A stretch of 7,616 nucleotides of DNA from Candidatus Hodarchaeota archaeon. Its GTDB lineage: Archaea > Asgardarchaeota > Heimdallarchaeia > Hodarchaeales > Hodarchaeaceae. Location: positions 1 to 7,616 of the forward strand of contig JAEOSP010000758.1 in assembly GCA_016840305.1 (NCBI GenBank), given 5' to 3'. A program made the translations under genes and the position numbers. Below, one piece after another: positions 1 through 7,351 of this stretch; the stretch's first letter is position 1; every line of letters starts with the position of its first letter. The notes beneath the pieces were generated by a model that was not told the origin of the DNA, ran no database searches, and saw only the letters and a program-made list of their open reading frames with translations.

Positions 1-395
1 CTTTGAATAAATGCTTTTAAGTCGGCAGAAGAGGAGTTAAAGCCAACCAGCTGGGGCTTATATTGGCCGATCTTATCTAAAAATGTGCCAACGACACCTT
101 GCTCTGAAATTTGTTCAGGATCATTCAAATCACGAGGTAGGGATAGTAAATGTAATTTAGTTTTGCCTTCTGATATGAATCTATCTACAGCAGCAACAGA
201 AACTATCCTGCATACTACTGTCTTCAAATAAGGGGTAGGGTCTTCCTCTGTGGCACCTCCTTCCTTCCACATCTGCTTCAGAACATCAGCATCTGGCAGA
301 TTATTAGATAAATCATATAACAATCTTCCTGCATGAGGATCAGGTATCCATTCTGCATCAAATGCCCATACTCGAGATTTAATGGTCTTGAACAT
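1..395 (-). CDS. PolB-like 3'-5' exonuclease, N-terminal part (3' end outside window)
   Basis: This open frame starts with ATG at 395 and reads without a stop for 131 codons to the left edge. The protein resembles the predicted 3'-5' exonucleases related to the exonuclease domain of family B DNA polymerases (Pfam DNA_pol_B_exo2). Those enzymes degrade DNA or RNA from the 3' end with two metal ions held by a DEDD set of acidic residues. The Exo I motif is visible as VWAFDAEW (residues 9-16, Asp13 and Glu15). The Exo II motif is LVGFNSSSAD (116-125, Asn120 and Asp125). The Exo III residues would lie beyond the edge. A GAGAG ribosome site lies 8 bases before the ATG. The gene follows the ankyrin gene on the same strand after 69 bases, so it could be the last gene of the operon or a separate gene. 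The family call is fairly firm; the biological role is unknown. Confidence 0.8.
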   Translation of the reverse strand, partial: MFKTIKSRVWAFDAEWIPDPHAGRLLYDLSNNLPDADVLKQMWKEGGATEEDPTPYLKTVVCRIVSVAAVDRFISEGKTKLHLLSLPRDLNDPEQISEQGVVGTFLDKIGQYKPQLVGFNSSSADLKAFIQ

Positions 396-439
396 AAAAA
401 GTACTCTCAACAAACACGATTTTTTCTGTTTATTTTATT

Positions 440-463
440 AGCCACCGGAAAAAATAAGTGGCT
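440..463. other. Short inverted repeat between ankyrin and exonuclease genes
   Basis: AGCCAC (440-445) and GTGGCT (458-463) form a perfect 6-bp stem around a 12-base A-rich loop, directly after the ankyrin stop codon. Read on the minus strand the stem is followed by AATAAAATAAA rather than a T run, so it is a poor intrinsic terminator for the operon. Read on the plus strand it is followed by TTTATTG, but no plus-strand gene leads into it. It may slow 3'-end decay or partly separate the exonuclease from the genes upstream. Chance is also possible. Confidence 0.25.
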
Positions 464-464
464 T

Positions 465-2111
465 TTATTGTTCTCTGTTTGCCATCTGTTTAAGTTCTTT
501 CTTAATTTTCCCGAGACGATACTGAAAGAAAGCCTTGTCATAAAATGATATGCCAATATTTTGATACATGTTTCGAATGTTATCTATGACTTTTTGGTGA
601 TCGACAACATTAACAATTTTGCTAAGACGATAGGTGTATAACATTTCTACATTGTATTCTTCTTCAGAAATTGGCTTATTGAGAATCTCCCCCAAGGTTT
701 TATTCATATCAATAGGCTCATCACATATACCCCAATAGTCTTCATAATCATCGTCATAATCTGGCGTCCAATACGATTGAAGTAACTCAACAAATAATTC
801 ATCTCCTTTTTCAGTAAGCCCAAAAACTTGATCCAATGCCAAACCAAGATTGACTTGATAAGTAATGTTAAGATCATAACCACCTTTGGATTCCCAGTTA
901 TGTGCCTCCTTAATCTCAGCAGCAAGTTTATCTAAAACAAAGGACATAGTATAAGCTATCTTTTCGATAAAGATTTTCCTATCTTGTTCAATAACTCGGT
1001 CATCATCAAAAAAATTACTGGGAGCAGTAATAGAAAAAATATTAACAGCGGACATGTAGACCTTATAAGCCAACCACCAAGAACGCATAAAAATCTCATT
1101 TTTGTCACGATAAAAGTTTTTCCTTTGATGTAAATGAAAAAGAGATTTAAGAAAGCTTGTTATATTTCCTTTTTTTCTTTTTCCATAACTATTTTGGTCT
1201 TCTCTTAGGGGCTCAGCATTTGTTTTGGTAAGATTTAACTTAGGTAACCCAACTGCCTCCCTAAGGAGAATAACGATCTCACGGTGTCCGTTCTGTCGTG
1301 CTAATTGAAGGGCTGTCGCATTTCTATCATTCTTTTGTTTAGGATCGGCACCGTTCTCAAGTAGGAACTTTACAACTTCAATTTGGCCTTCTTCCGCCGC
1401 TCTTGTTAAATAATAATTCTCTTCATTTACGTTACCGCCAGCGTCAACAATAAGTTTAGCAAGGTCAAGTGTCGTATCACTTAACGCCTGATCAAGCACC
1501 GTAAGTTCTAAGTCATTACGCAAGTTAACATTGCCACCTCGTTCCAAGAGCAGATTAAAGACTTCGGGCTGCGAAGGTGGTAATGTGGCATGCATTAGAG
1601 GTGTCATGCCGATTGAATCTTTCGCATTAACATCTGCACCATTATCAAGAAGGGCTCTGACAAAATTAGACCGACCTTCACGACAGCAAAGCATTAAAAA
1701 TTGATTAGCAAAAACATTTTGAGTGTTAACTTTGGCACCTGCCTGAAGAAGTAATCTCACAATTTGCACATGCTTTCCCTCAAAAACAGACTGCCAATAT
1801 TGACTGGCTTCAGCTGCCTCATCTGGTTCCTTTCCCTCTGGATTACAGGCAAAAGCCAAAGCTGTGGAAAGAGCGGTTTCATTCTTATCATCCATTAGAT
1901 TCACATCCGCACCATGTTCGATCAATATTTTGACGACTTCATAGTAGCCGTTGCATGATGCTAACATCAAAGGAGTCCAACCGTCCCCAATATCAATGTT
2001 CGGACTTATACCATTCGATAGAGTTTTATCGATGCTTGTCACATCATTATTCTCAAGATAATGTAGGAACTGGGCATGTGCCTCTTCATTCGTATTTTTA
2101 TGAGATGTCAT
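465..2111 (-). CDS. Ankyrin-repeat protein with unrecognised C-terminal domain
   Basis: A 548-residue protein with no signal peptide or membrane segment that I can see, so probably cytoplasmic. Residues 10-288 hold about eight ankyrin repeats, a protein-binding scaffold. The clearest are DGWTPLMLASCNGYYEVVKI (43-62) followed by GADVN, GMTPLMHA (168-175), EVVKFLLENGADP (245-257) and ATALQLARQNGHREIV (265-280). The third repeat is interrupted at about 88-110 by an insertion rich in Glu and Ala. A basic linker (GKRKKG, 310-315) leads to residues 320-548, which are rich in aromatic and charged residues and carry an acidic patch, DYDDDYEDYW (451-460); I do not recognise this half. An in-frame stop sits directly before the ATG, fixing the start; the ribosome site is weak (AAGG, 12 bases upstream). 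The gene lies 78 bases after the helicase-nuclease on the same strand with no clear promoter between, so the two are probably co-transcribed and the ankyrin domain may bind that protein or a trigger. Confidence 0.9.
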   Translation of the reverse strand: MTSHKNTNEEAHAQFLHYLENNDVTSIDKTLSNGISPNIDIGDGWTPLMLASCNGYYEVVKILIEHGADVNLMDDKNETALSTALAFACNPEGKEPDEAAEASQYWQSVFEGKHVQIVRLLLQAGAKVNTQNVFANQFLMLCCREGRSNFVRALLDNGADVNAKDSIGMTPLMHATLPPSQPEVFNLLLERGGNVNLRNDLELTVLDQALSDTTLDLAKLIVDAGGNVNEENYYLTRAAEEGQIEVVKFLLENGADPKQKNDRNATALQLARQNGHREIVILLREAVGLPKLNLTKTNAEPLREDQNSYGKRKKGNITSFLKSLFHLHQRKNFYRDKNEIFMRSWWLAYKVYMSAVNIFSITAPSNFFDDDRVIEQDRKIFIEKIAYTMSFVLDKLAAEIKEAHNWESKGGYDLNITYQVNLGLALDQVFGLTEKGDELFVELLQSYWTPDYDDDYEDYWGICDEPIDMNKTLGEILNKPISEEEYNVEMLYTYRLSKIVNVVDHQKVIDNIRNMYQNIGISFYDKAFFQYRLGKIKKELKQMANREQ

Positions 2112-2189
2112 TTACTTATTTCGCCTTGTTAGTAAACCTCAGTCTTTTCCAAGCCATATATTTTACCGATAAGAATGATTTGATATTAA

Positions 2190-5100
2190 TCAACAGTTTC
2201 TTGTCCCTCTACAGTATGGGTATTTTGAACAACCAAAGAAAGGCCCATATCTCCCATTCCGTAACACCATGCGGGAACCGCACTTTGGACAACTTTTGGT
2301 TTTAGTGTCAATATCTTCAACCATCTTAGAGACTTTAGATTCTTTGTAATCTACAAGTCCCTTGCAACTTCTGCAAAATCTTCCATAACCTGTGATTAGA
2401 GACGAATCCCGGAAATCGTCAAGGTTTTTAAGTTTCTTGCATTTAGGGCAATCTTTCATATGCCCATTTTGAAGCCTGTCGACTGTTCCAAGAATATTAT
2501 CTAATAAATTGTTACCTTTATGGCCTTTACCAATTAACTGCTTGATTCTTTGATCGAGTGTTTTTATAGGGTCTTTACCTGTGTTAAATCTATTAATTCT
2601 TAAAAACTTATAGCCATATCCCTCAAGGACTTTCTTTCTGTAAACATCATCATCCGAGTAATAGTCTTGGTAATTAAATTGGTTGATTACATCAACATCT
2701 TTAAAGTGTTCCCTAAAACCATCGTATTCGATAATAATTTTATGCTCCCCGTTCAATCCATCCTGATAGAACAGCAAGAAATCAACAATATAGTTTGGAT
2801 GCTTATATGTTTTATCCAACTGCTTCAGATACTTCCCTATCTTAAATTGTGGGGTAAACTCTATATTGTCTTTGTTTTCCTTCCAGAATTCAGTTTGATA
2901 AAACCAATTCAAAACCTGAGACTCCATTGGTGAGTTTGAGTCTACATCAGCAGCGGTTTTTTCATGCTTGGCCTCTATCAGGACATTATTATAATGTCTC
3001 AGGGCTTCACCTATAGAGCCGGAATATTGATCCAACGGTTGACTTAACACAAAGTGCATACATTCTTTAGCTCTACTGAAGCCAACATTTAACCTCTGGG
3101 CTTTTATCCTGCCATCCTCTTCGAGATCCACGCTTGCCAAATCTTTGATGAATATGCCCCATAAGCGGTCGAGTTCCTTGGTTGCAACCATAGAATAAAA
3201 AACAATATCTCTTTCTTCACCCTGACAGGTGTCAAAGGTCATTATCTTTAATTTCAAATTTTCAAAATAGTAATCTCTATCGATAGATTTGTTAATCATC
3301 TCCATGAGCATTTTTTGTTGATTAGTATGCGGAGTAATGATGCCTACACTCAAATCACTATTATTTTCTTTCAGTGCTTTTAATTCTGAACTAATAAATT
3401 CAATTTCAGGGATATTCGTATTGGGTATAAGTTCGGTCCTGCCATCATGATCTACAAAAGAAAACTTTAGTACTTCATTTATAGGCTTGCCTCTTATTTT
3501 CATTACGTGGAAGTTATTTTGGTAAAAGTATTTGTTGGAATAAGAAATTAACTCCTTGTAGCCCCTAAAATGCTTTAATAGCTGAGTATTATAATTATTA
3601 ATGAATTCGAAAAACTCCAGGATGGAAGTCTTAATGTTGAACTTCTCAAGTTTAACAAGTTTTGACCCCTCATCGGATATGTACTTCCTGAATGTTTCCT
3701 TGAGACTGTTCAGGTATTCTTTGTTTGTATCGGAGCGAGCATGGGCGGCTTTAACATTGCTAAACTGCTTCTTGTCACCCAGAATAACAACCTTGTTTGC
3801 CCTGAACAAAGCAGGAAAAGCCTGGGCGATACTTACCTGGGAGGCCTCGTCAATTACTACCAAGTCAAATAATTCTGGTTCCAACGGTATATATTCAGCA
3901 TAATCTCTGACACCTGCCAGAATACAGGGGAAAGCCTCTTTTAATCTTAAGAAATCACCCCTGTTGAACTTTCTTTTTTGTCTAATAACATTTCGTATCG
4001 TGTTAGCATCGTTACGGTTTTGCTCATAGAAATCTATTACCCGTCCATCTAACAAATACGTCATTTTCAGTGTAGTGAGATTTTCAATATCCCTGCTTTG
4101 ATCAGCATAATTCAGCAAAGGTATGTTATTGAAATCCTTTGTTATTTTTTGCTTAAGATTTATATATCTGATTATCATATCAAAATCCCTATCAGACATT
4201 TCGGTAAATTGGTTATTACCGAAACTCACAAGGGAAGTTTGAACCAAACCGATCTTATTTAGGGTTTTGGGATATTTGTTGAAATTCGCTATTAGATATT
4301 CAATATCTTCGGCAAGCTGGGCCATTTCTGCAGATAATGAACCCATCGTGTCATCTTGAATGAAGCGGTGAATAATATTAAGGTAATCAAAATCTATATC
4401 AGAAGGAGATGAAAGGTTTTGTTTTAACTTAGAAGCAAAACTCAGAATCTCTAAAACATTGTTTAGTTGCTCTAAGCTTTTATAGGAGTAATCAAATTTT
4501 GAGTAAGGAAATGTATCCTTGAATTCTTTGTTTACTTTTTCTAACTTGCCGCCTTTAAGGAAATAACCAAAAACAGGATTCCTTAAATTTTCGTATGCTT
4601 TTGTTACTATGTCTAATTTTTCCAAGTCCCCATCTGACAGCGTATGGAAATTTTTGAGTAATTCACTTTTTTCTTCGAACACATTGGTTATTTCTGTGGC
4701 ATCTCCAGATATTGCGACCAGTAATTTAGTAAAATTTAACAACTTCGATGGACTTTCAAAGCTATCAATAGGGACACCAAATAGTTCTGATAATTTAGCG
4801 ATTTCACTATTGTGGTCATTGACATACTTGCTCTTAATATCCAAAAAGATTCTTTTGAATTCTTCAAGCTCTATGGCCGAATCAGGTTGCCTTAAAATCT
4901 CTTCAACATCAACATGGCATCCATTTTGTTCGTAATGGGACTCCAAACCAAATAGTTCAGAGACTTCTTCAACATATATTTCATTGCAAGCCAAAATTTC
5001 AGCCTCTAAATCCTCCTTCAGGCTTTTTACTGACTTTTCAATATTCTGCTCTAAGGATTGATAATCTTTTTTTACGGCCCTGTAAAGGGTTTTGATATTT

Positions 5101-6908
5101 TCAAGAGAAGACTTTGACAATATTTGGTTATAGGTATTTCCTGTCTTTCCTAAACGAAGTATGGGGTTTTGAAACTTCTTATCCGTCCTGACCTTGTTCA
5201 TCGCTTCGGTGATCTTCACTTCAACAACATCTAAGGCCTCTTTTTTGTCAGATAAGATAAGGACACATTGGTTTTTTAAGATAGCCTCAAAAGCAATAGC
5301 TGTTATTGTGTGACTTTTACCTGTACCTGGAGGTCCTTCAACAGTTATGTACTTAGATCCTTTTTTGTTTGTTGCATATAATATTTGCCGCTGTTCACTG
5401 TTTAAGGGGATGGGGCTGGCAAAAACTAATTTGTCGCTTGTAGCCGTATCATCCCATTCATTTTCCACTTCAGGGTTAAACGGCTTTGGGTTTTTGTGTA
5501 TAAAATCGTCGATTAATTTATCAAACGCCTGGGCCAGAACATTATCGTCATTTGATAATAACTGTAGGATTTCCTCGTAATCATTAACTAATGCCTCATC
5601 TGATTTATCAAACAAACTGACATAGCAAGAGTTGGACATCCTCACCAAAAGACTTTTTGCAATTTGTGGGCCAGAAACAGAAATATTGATATTCGAATCT
5701 AACTCAAAAAAGTTAGTTATTTCATCGATTATATTGCTAAGAACTACTGCAAAATCGTCTTTGTGTTCGGCGAGATAAATTATTCTATCAGTGGTAGTCT
5801 TTAGATTGCCCTTTTTCTCCTTTTCTTTGTTGTATTCCTGGACTATATATCCTAAGGCCTTTTTGTTGATATAAACCTGAGAATCAAAATCGATTTGCAA
5901 ACCACCGCTTGTTTTTTCAAGGCTAAATGGAATGTAGAAAATAGGGTACTTAATTCTGTTGAACGAAATGTCACAAAAGTAAAAATAAAATTCCTGCTTA
6001 TCTAAAATATTCTTGTTCCGGTCAAGTTCATAAATTTCGGTAAAAAGGTCAGTAACTTCGAAGTTCTCAAAAAATGCAACTATATCATTTTTGATGTCAT
6101 CAATATCAAAAACTGATTTGAGTTCTTTTAAAAGAGCAGCCTTCTGTTTTGCAATTAATAATTTCAGTAATTCAGATATTTTACTTTCAAGGAGCGTGAC
6201 CAATACATTAGTTAATTCTTCCTCCATCAAATATATACTGTTTTCATCACCCAAATTTAGATTTTCCAATGATTTTTCAATGTTATTGATGAAAGGCAAA
6301 ACTAAGCTTTCTTTTATTGTTTTTGCTGCAAATTCCAGAGAAGATGTTAAGGCCGTGTCATATTCCTCTTTATATATATCCGAGGTTTTTTCCAATCCTT
6401 CAGAAATATTTTTGATAATGTGATTTACCTGATTACTTGAAAGCTTCTCTGTTTGAAATTTAATCAAATCCAAAAGATTTTGGGGAATATTGGTTTTGTA
6501 CCGACCTTTTTCAATAGACCGGTTCGTACCAAAGCCACTATTTACAGATTTCCAAGTAAGGTTGTTAAAGTCAGGATATTTATTTAGATTCAAACCAACA
6601 AGAAGATTGTTCGGGTTGCGTAGTTTGATACTTCTTTTCGGATTCCGACGTTTATGAAAATCCGTTTCCAGAAAATCCATAAAGTACTTGGCAACTTCTT
6701 TGATAAAAGTCGAACCATTTTGAGAGTCAGTATCTATCTGCTCATTTATGGAGTCGGCAAACCTTTCCAAAGAAATGCTTGATTCATCATCTAAAGGAAA
6801 ACTCTTACCGCAGCTTGGGCATTTTACATTTAATGCTCCTTGGTTAGAGGGCACCCTTAATTTTTGCCTACATTTAGGGCAACGAATTATTTGGCATTCT
6901 TCATTCAT
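2190..6908 (-). CDS. Giant zinc-ribbon SF1 helicase / Vsr-type nuclease fusion
   Basis: A 1572-residue protein, numbered here from the ATG at 6908. Order: a zinc ribbon (Cys10, 13, 30, 33; CPKC and CPSCG); a mostly helical region, with 319-361 resembling the strand-rich part before the helicase core in DUF4011-type proteins; an SF1 Upf1-like helicase core; a nuclease; two zinc modules. Helicase motifs: LNSEQRQIL (502-510), Walker A GPPGTGKS (525-532), SDKKEALDVV (553-562), Walker B VVIDEASQ (1017-1024), GDKKQ (1044-1048), HFRGYKELISYSNKYFY (1113-1129), TFDTCQGEERDIVF (1224-1237) and RLNVGFSRAK (1272-1281). The nuclease (about 1329-1460) matches Vsr/DUF559: Glu1329, PQFKIGKY (1353-1360), IVDF with Asp1376, IIEYDG with Glu1394 and Asp1396, and YGYKFLRINRF (1431-1441). 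CPKC...CRSC (1487-1515) and a topoisomerase-type C4 finger (Cys1540, 1543, 1560, 1566) close the protein. It probably translocates on and cuts nucleic acid. A TTG at 6914 is the only start further upstream in frame. Neither start has its own ribosome site, so translation is probably coupled to the leader ORF. Confidence 0.93.
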   Translation of the reverse strand: MNEECQIIRCPKCRQKLRVPSNQGALNVKCPSCGKSFPLDDESSISLERFADSINEQIDTDSQNGSTFIKEVAKYFMDFLETDFHKRRNPKRSIKLRNPNNLLVGLNLNKYPDFNNLTWKSVNSGFGTNRSIEKGRYKTNIPQNLLDLIKFQTEKLSSNQVNHIIKNISEGLEKTSDIYKEEYDTALTSSLEFAAKTIKESLVLPFINNIEKSLENLNLGDENSIYLMEEELTNVLVTLLESKISELLKLLIAKQKAALLKELKSVFDIDDIKNDIVAFFENFEVTDLFTEIYELDRNKNILDKQEFYFYFCDISFNRIKYPIFYIPFSLEKTSGGLQIDFDSQVYINKKALGYIVQEYNKEKEKKGNLKTTTDRIIYLAEHKDDFAVVLSNIIDEITNFFELDSNINISVSGPQIAKSLLVRMSNSCYVSLFDKSDEALVNDYEEILQLLSNDDNVLAQAFDKLIDDFIHKNPKPFNPEVENEWDDTATSDKLVFASPIPLNSEQRQILYATNKKGSKYITVEGPPGTGKSHTITAIAFEAILKNQCVLILSDKKEALDVVEVKITEAMNKVRTDKKFQNPILRLGKTGNTYNQILSKSSLENIKTLYRAVKKDYQSLEQNIEKSVKSLKEDLEAEILACNEIYVEEVSELFGLESHYEQNGCHVDVEEILRQPDSAIELEEFKRIFLDIKSKYVNDHNSEIAKLSELFGVPIDSFESPSKLLNFTKLLVAISGDATEITNVFEEKSELLKNFHTLSDGDLEKLDIVTKAYENLRNPVFGYFLKGGKLEKVNKEFKDTFPYSKFDYSYKSLEQLNNVLEILSFASKLKQNLSSPSDIDFDYLNIIHRFIQDDTMGSLSAEMAQLAEDIEYLIANFNKYPKTLNKIGLVQTSLVSFGNNQFTEMSDRDFDMIIRYINLKQKITKDFNNIPLLNYADQSRDIENLTTLKMTYLLDGRVIDFYEQNRNDANTIRNVIRQKRKFNRGDFLRLKEAFPCILAGVRDYAEYIPLEPELFDLVVIDEASQVSIAQAFPALFRANKVVILGDKKQFSNVKAAHARSDTNKEYLNSLKETFRKYISDEGSKLVKLEKFNIKTSILEFFEFINNYNTQLLKHFRGYKELISYSNKYFYQNNFHVMKIRGKPINEVLKFSFVDHDGRTELIPNTNIPEIEFISSELKALKENNSDLSVGIITPHTNQQKMLMEMINKSIDRDYYFENLKLKIMTFDTCQGEERDIVFYSMVATKELDRLWGIFIKDLASVDLEEDGRIKAQRLNVGFSRAKECMHFVLSQPLDQYSGSIGEALRHYNNVLIEAKHEKTAADVDSNSPMESQVLNWFYQTEFWKENKDNIEFTPQFKIGKYLKQLDKTYKHPNYIVDFLLFYQDGLNGEHKIIIEYDGFREHFKDVDVINQFNYQDYYSDDDVYRKKVLEGYGYKFLRINRFNTGKDPIKTLDQRIKQLIGKGHKGNNLLDNILGTVDRLQNGHMKDCPKCKKLKNLDDFRDSSLITGYGRFCRSCKGLVDYKESKVSKMVEDIDTKTKSCPKCGSRMVLRNGRYGPFFGCSKYPYCRGTRNC

Positions 6909-6948
6909 ATGCAATACGCTTGTTTATTATTACTGGCAATTTAGTCAT
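6901..6948 (-). CDS. 15-codon leader ORF overlapping the helicase start
   Basis: ATG at 6948 opens a 15-codon frame (MTKLPVIINKRIAYE) that ends in TGA at 6901-6903. It has the best ribosome site in this junction, GAGGA with a 9-base spacer. Its last 8 bases overlap the first 8 of the helicase-nuclease gene (ATGAATGA, different frame). That gene has no ribosome site of its own and is closed upstream by an in-frame stop at 6924-6926. The simplest reading is that ribosomes load at the leader, stop at its TGA and restart on the overlapping ATG, which holds a potentially toxic effector at a set low level. The peptide has no run of one amino acid, so a classic attenuator is unlikely. No conservation evidence is available here; it could be a non-functional frame that happens to follow a ribosome site. 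Confidence 0.5.
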   Translation of the reverse strand: MTKLPVIINKRIAYE

Positions 6949-6957
6949 TTTATTATT

Positions 6958-6962
6958 TCCTC
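6958..6962 (-). promoter_or_regulatory. Ribosome binding site of the leader ORF
   Basis: GAGGA on the minus strand lies 9 bases before the ATG at 6948 and 49 bases before the helicase ATG at 6908. The distance is right for the leader and far too long for the helicase gene. This is the main reason for proposing coupled translation. Confidence 0.6.
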
Positions 6963-6972
6963 GTTGAATCCT

Positions 6973-7167
6973 TCAAAAATTCCCTTTGTAATTAGAGCTT
7001 GCTTTGCCTTCTCGGATCCAGCGATCAACCTCTTTTATCTGGAACTTTAAAAGCCTGCCAACTTTATGAGCGGGCATTTTTTTGCGAGCAACCCATTTGT
7101 ATATGGTGTCTTTTTTAACCCCCAGGTGTTCCGAAATTTCGTCAATCGAAACCCATCTTTCAGCCAT
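6973..7167 (-). CDS. Small helix-turn-helix (excisionase/MerR-like, HTH_17) DNA-binding protein
   Basis: A 64-residue protein that is almost entirely one DNA-binding domain of the excisionase-like winged-helix type. WVSIDEISEHLGVKKDTIYK (5-24) is the helix-turn-helix, MPAHKVGRLLKF (31-42) forms the wing, and EVDRWIREG (46-54) is the closing helix. Proteins of this size and sequence are common as the first gene of restriction and other defence operons, where they are thought to act as local regulators; some relatives are recombination directionality factors. No integrase is visible here, so a regulator is the better guess. I chose ATG at 7167 because AAGGA lies 9 bases before it; the upstream in-frame TTG at 7176 would touch that ribosome site. 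The stop is 24 bases before the leader ORF and 64 before the helicase gene, which indicates one operon. Autoregulation through the promoter region upstream is likely but unproven. Confidence 0.9.
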   Translation of the reverse strand: MAERWVSIDEISEHLGVKKDTIYKWVARKKMPAHKVGRLLKFQIKEVDRWIREGKASSNYKGNF

Positions 7168-7176
7168 AATTAACAA

Positions 7177-7181
7177 TCCTT
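7177..7181 (-). promoter_or_regulatory. Ribosome binding site of the HTH gene
   Basis: AAGGA on the minus strand sits 9 bases before ATG 7167. It decides the start in favour of this ATG over the TTG at 7176, which would leave no spacer at all. Confidence 0.75.
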
Positions 7182-7219
7182 AAAAACAGGGGTAAAAAAA
7201 TTGATCTTTTACAGACAAA

Positions 7220-7248
7220 ATTAAACCACCAAACATATTAGAAGTCAA
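7220..7248 (-). promoter_or_regulatory. Predicted sigma-70 promoter of the HTH-helicase-ankyrin operon
   Basis: On the minus strand a -35 box TTGACT (7243-7248, five of six consensus bases) and a -10 box TTTAAT (7220-7225, five of six) are separated by exactly 17 bases. Transcription would begin near 7213, leaving about 45 bases before the HTH start codon. It is the best promoter match seen by eye in the intergenic region and points straight into the operon. I found no convincing palindromic operator over it; two loose direct copies of CTAATWTR lie 19 bases apart just upstream and could be HTH-protein contacts, but this is weak. Confidence 0.65.
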
Positions 7249-7351
7249 ATGATAAATTAGGATGAAATGGTACAAGCTGGAATTTAGCACATGGATGACT
7301 GTTGGCTTAAGTGCTTGTAAAAGAAGAAGTTAAAATTTTTATAAATTTCTC

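Noticed and set aside
333..548. Plus-strand open frame of 71 codons across the exonuclease-ankyrin gap
   Set aside because: It overlaps the start of the exonuclease and the end of the ankyrin gene, and its product looks like noise rich in Phe and Lys.
2115..2156. 13-codon minus-strand frame (MAWKRLRFTNKAK) before the ankyrin gene
   Set aside because: It has no ribosome site and does not overlap the ankyrin start, unlike the leader before the helicase gene. Most likely chance.
2190..2300. Topoisomerase I fragment at the end of the helicase gene
   Set aside because: The C4 finger resembles those at the end of bacterial topoisomerase I, but it is in frame with the helicase-nuclease and no topoisomerase catalytic region is present. 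It is a domain of the fusion, not a broken gene.
1955..2305. Plus-strand open frame of 116 codons
   Set aside because: It lies opposite the start of the ankyrin gene and the end of the helicase gene, both with clear domains. Its product has no recognisable motif, and I take it as a shadow of the minus-strand genes.
7271..7319. Inverted repeat TACAAGC / GCTTGTA with a 35-base gap in the divergent region
   Set aside because: Seven-base arms this far apart are expected about once by chance in a region of this size, and they do not overlap the best promoter.
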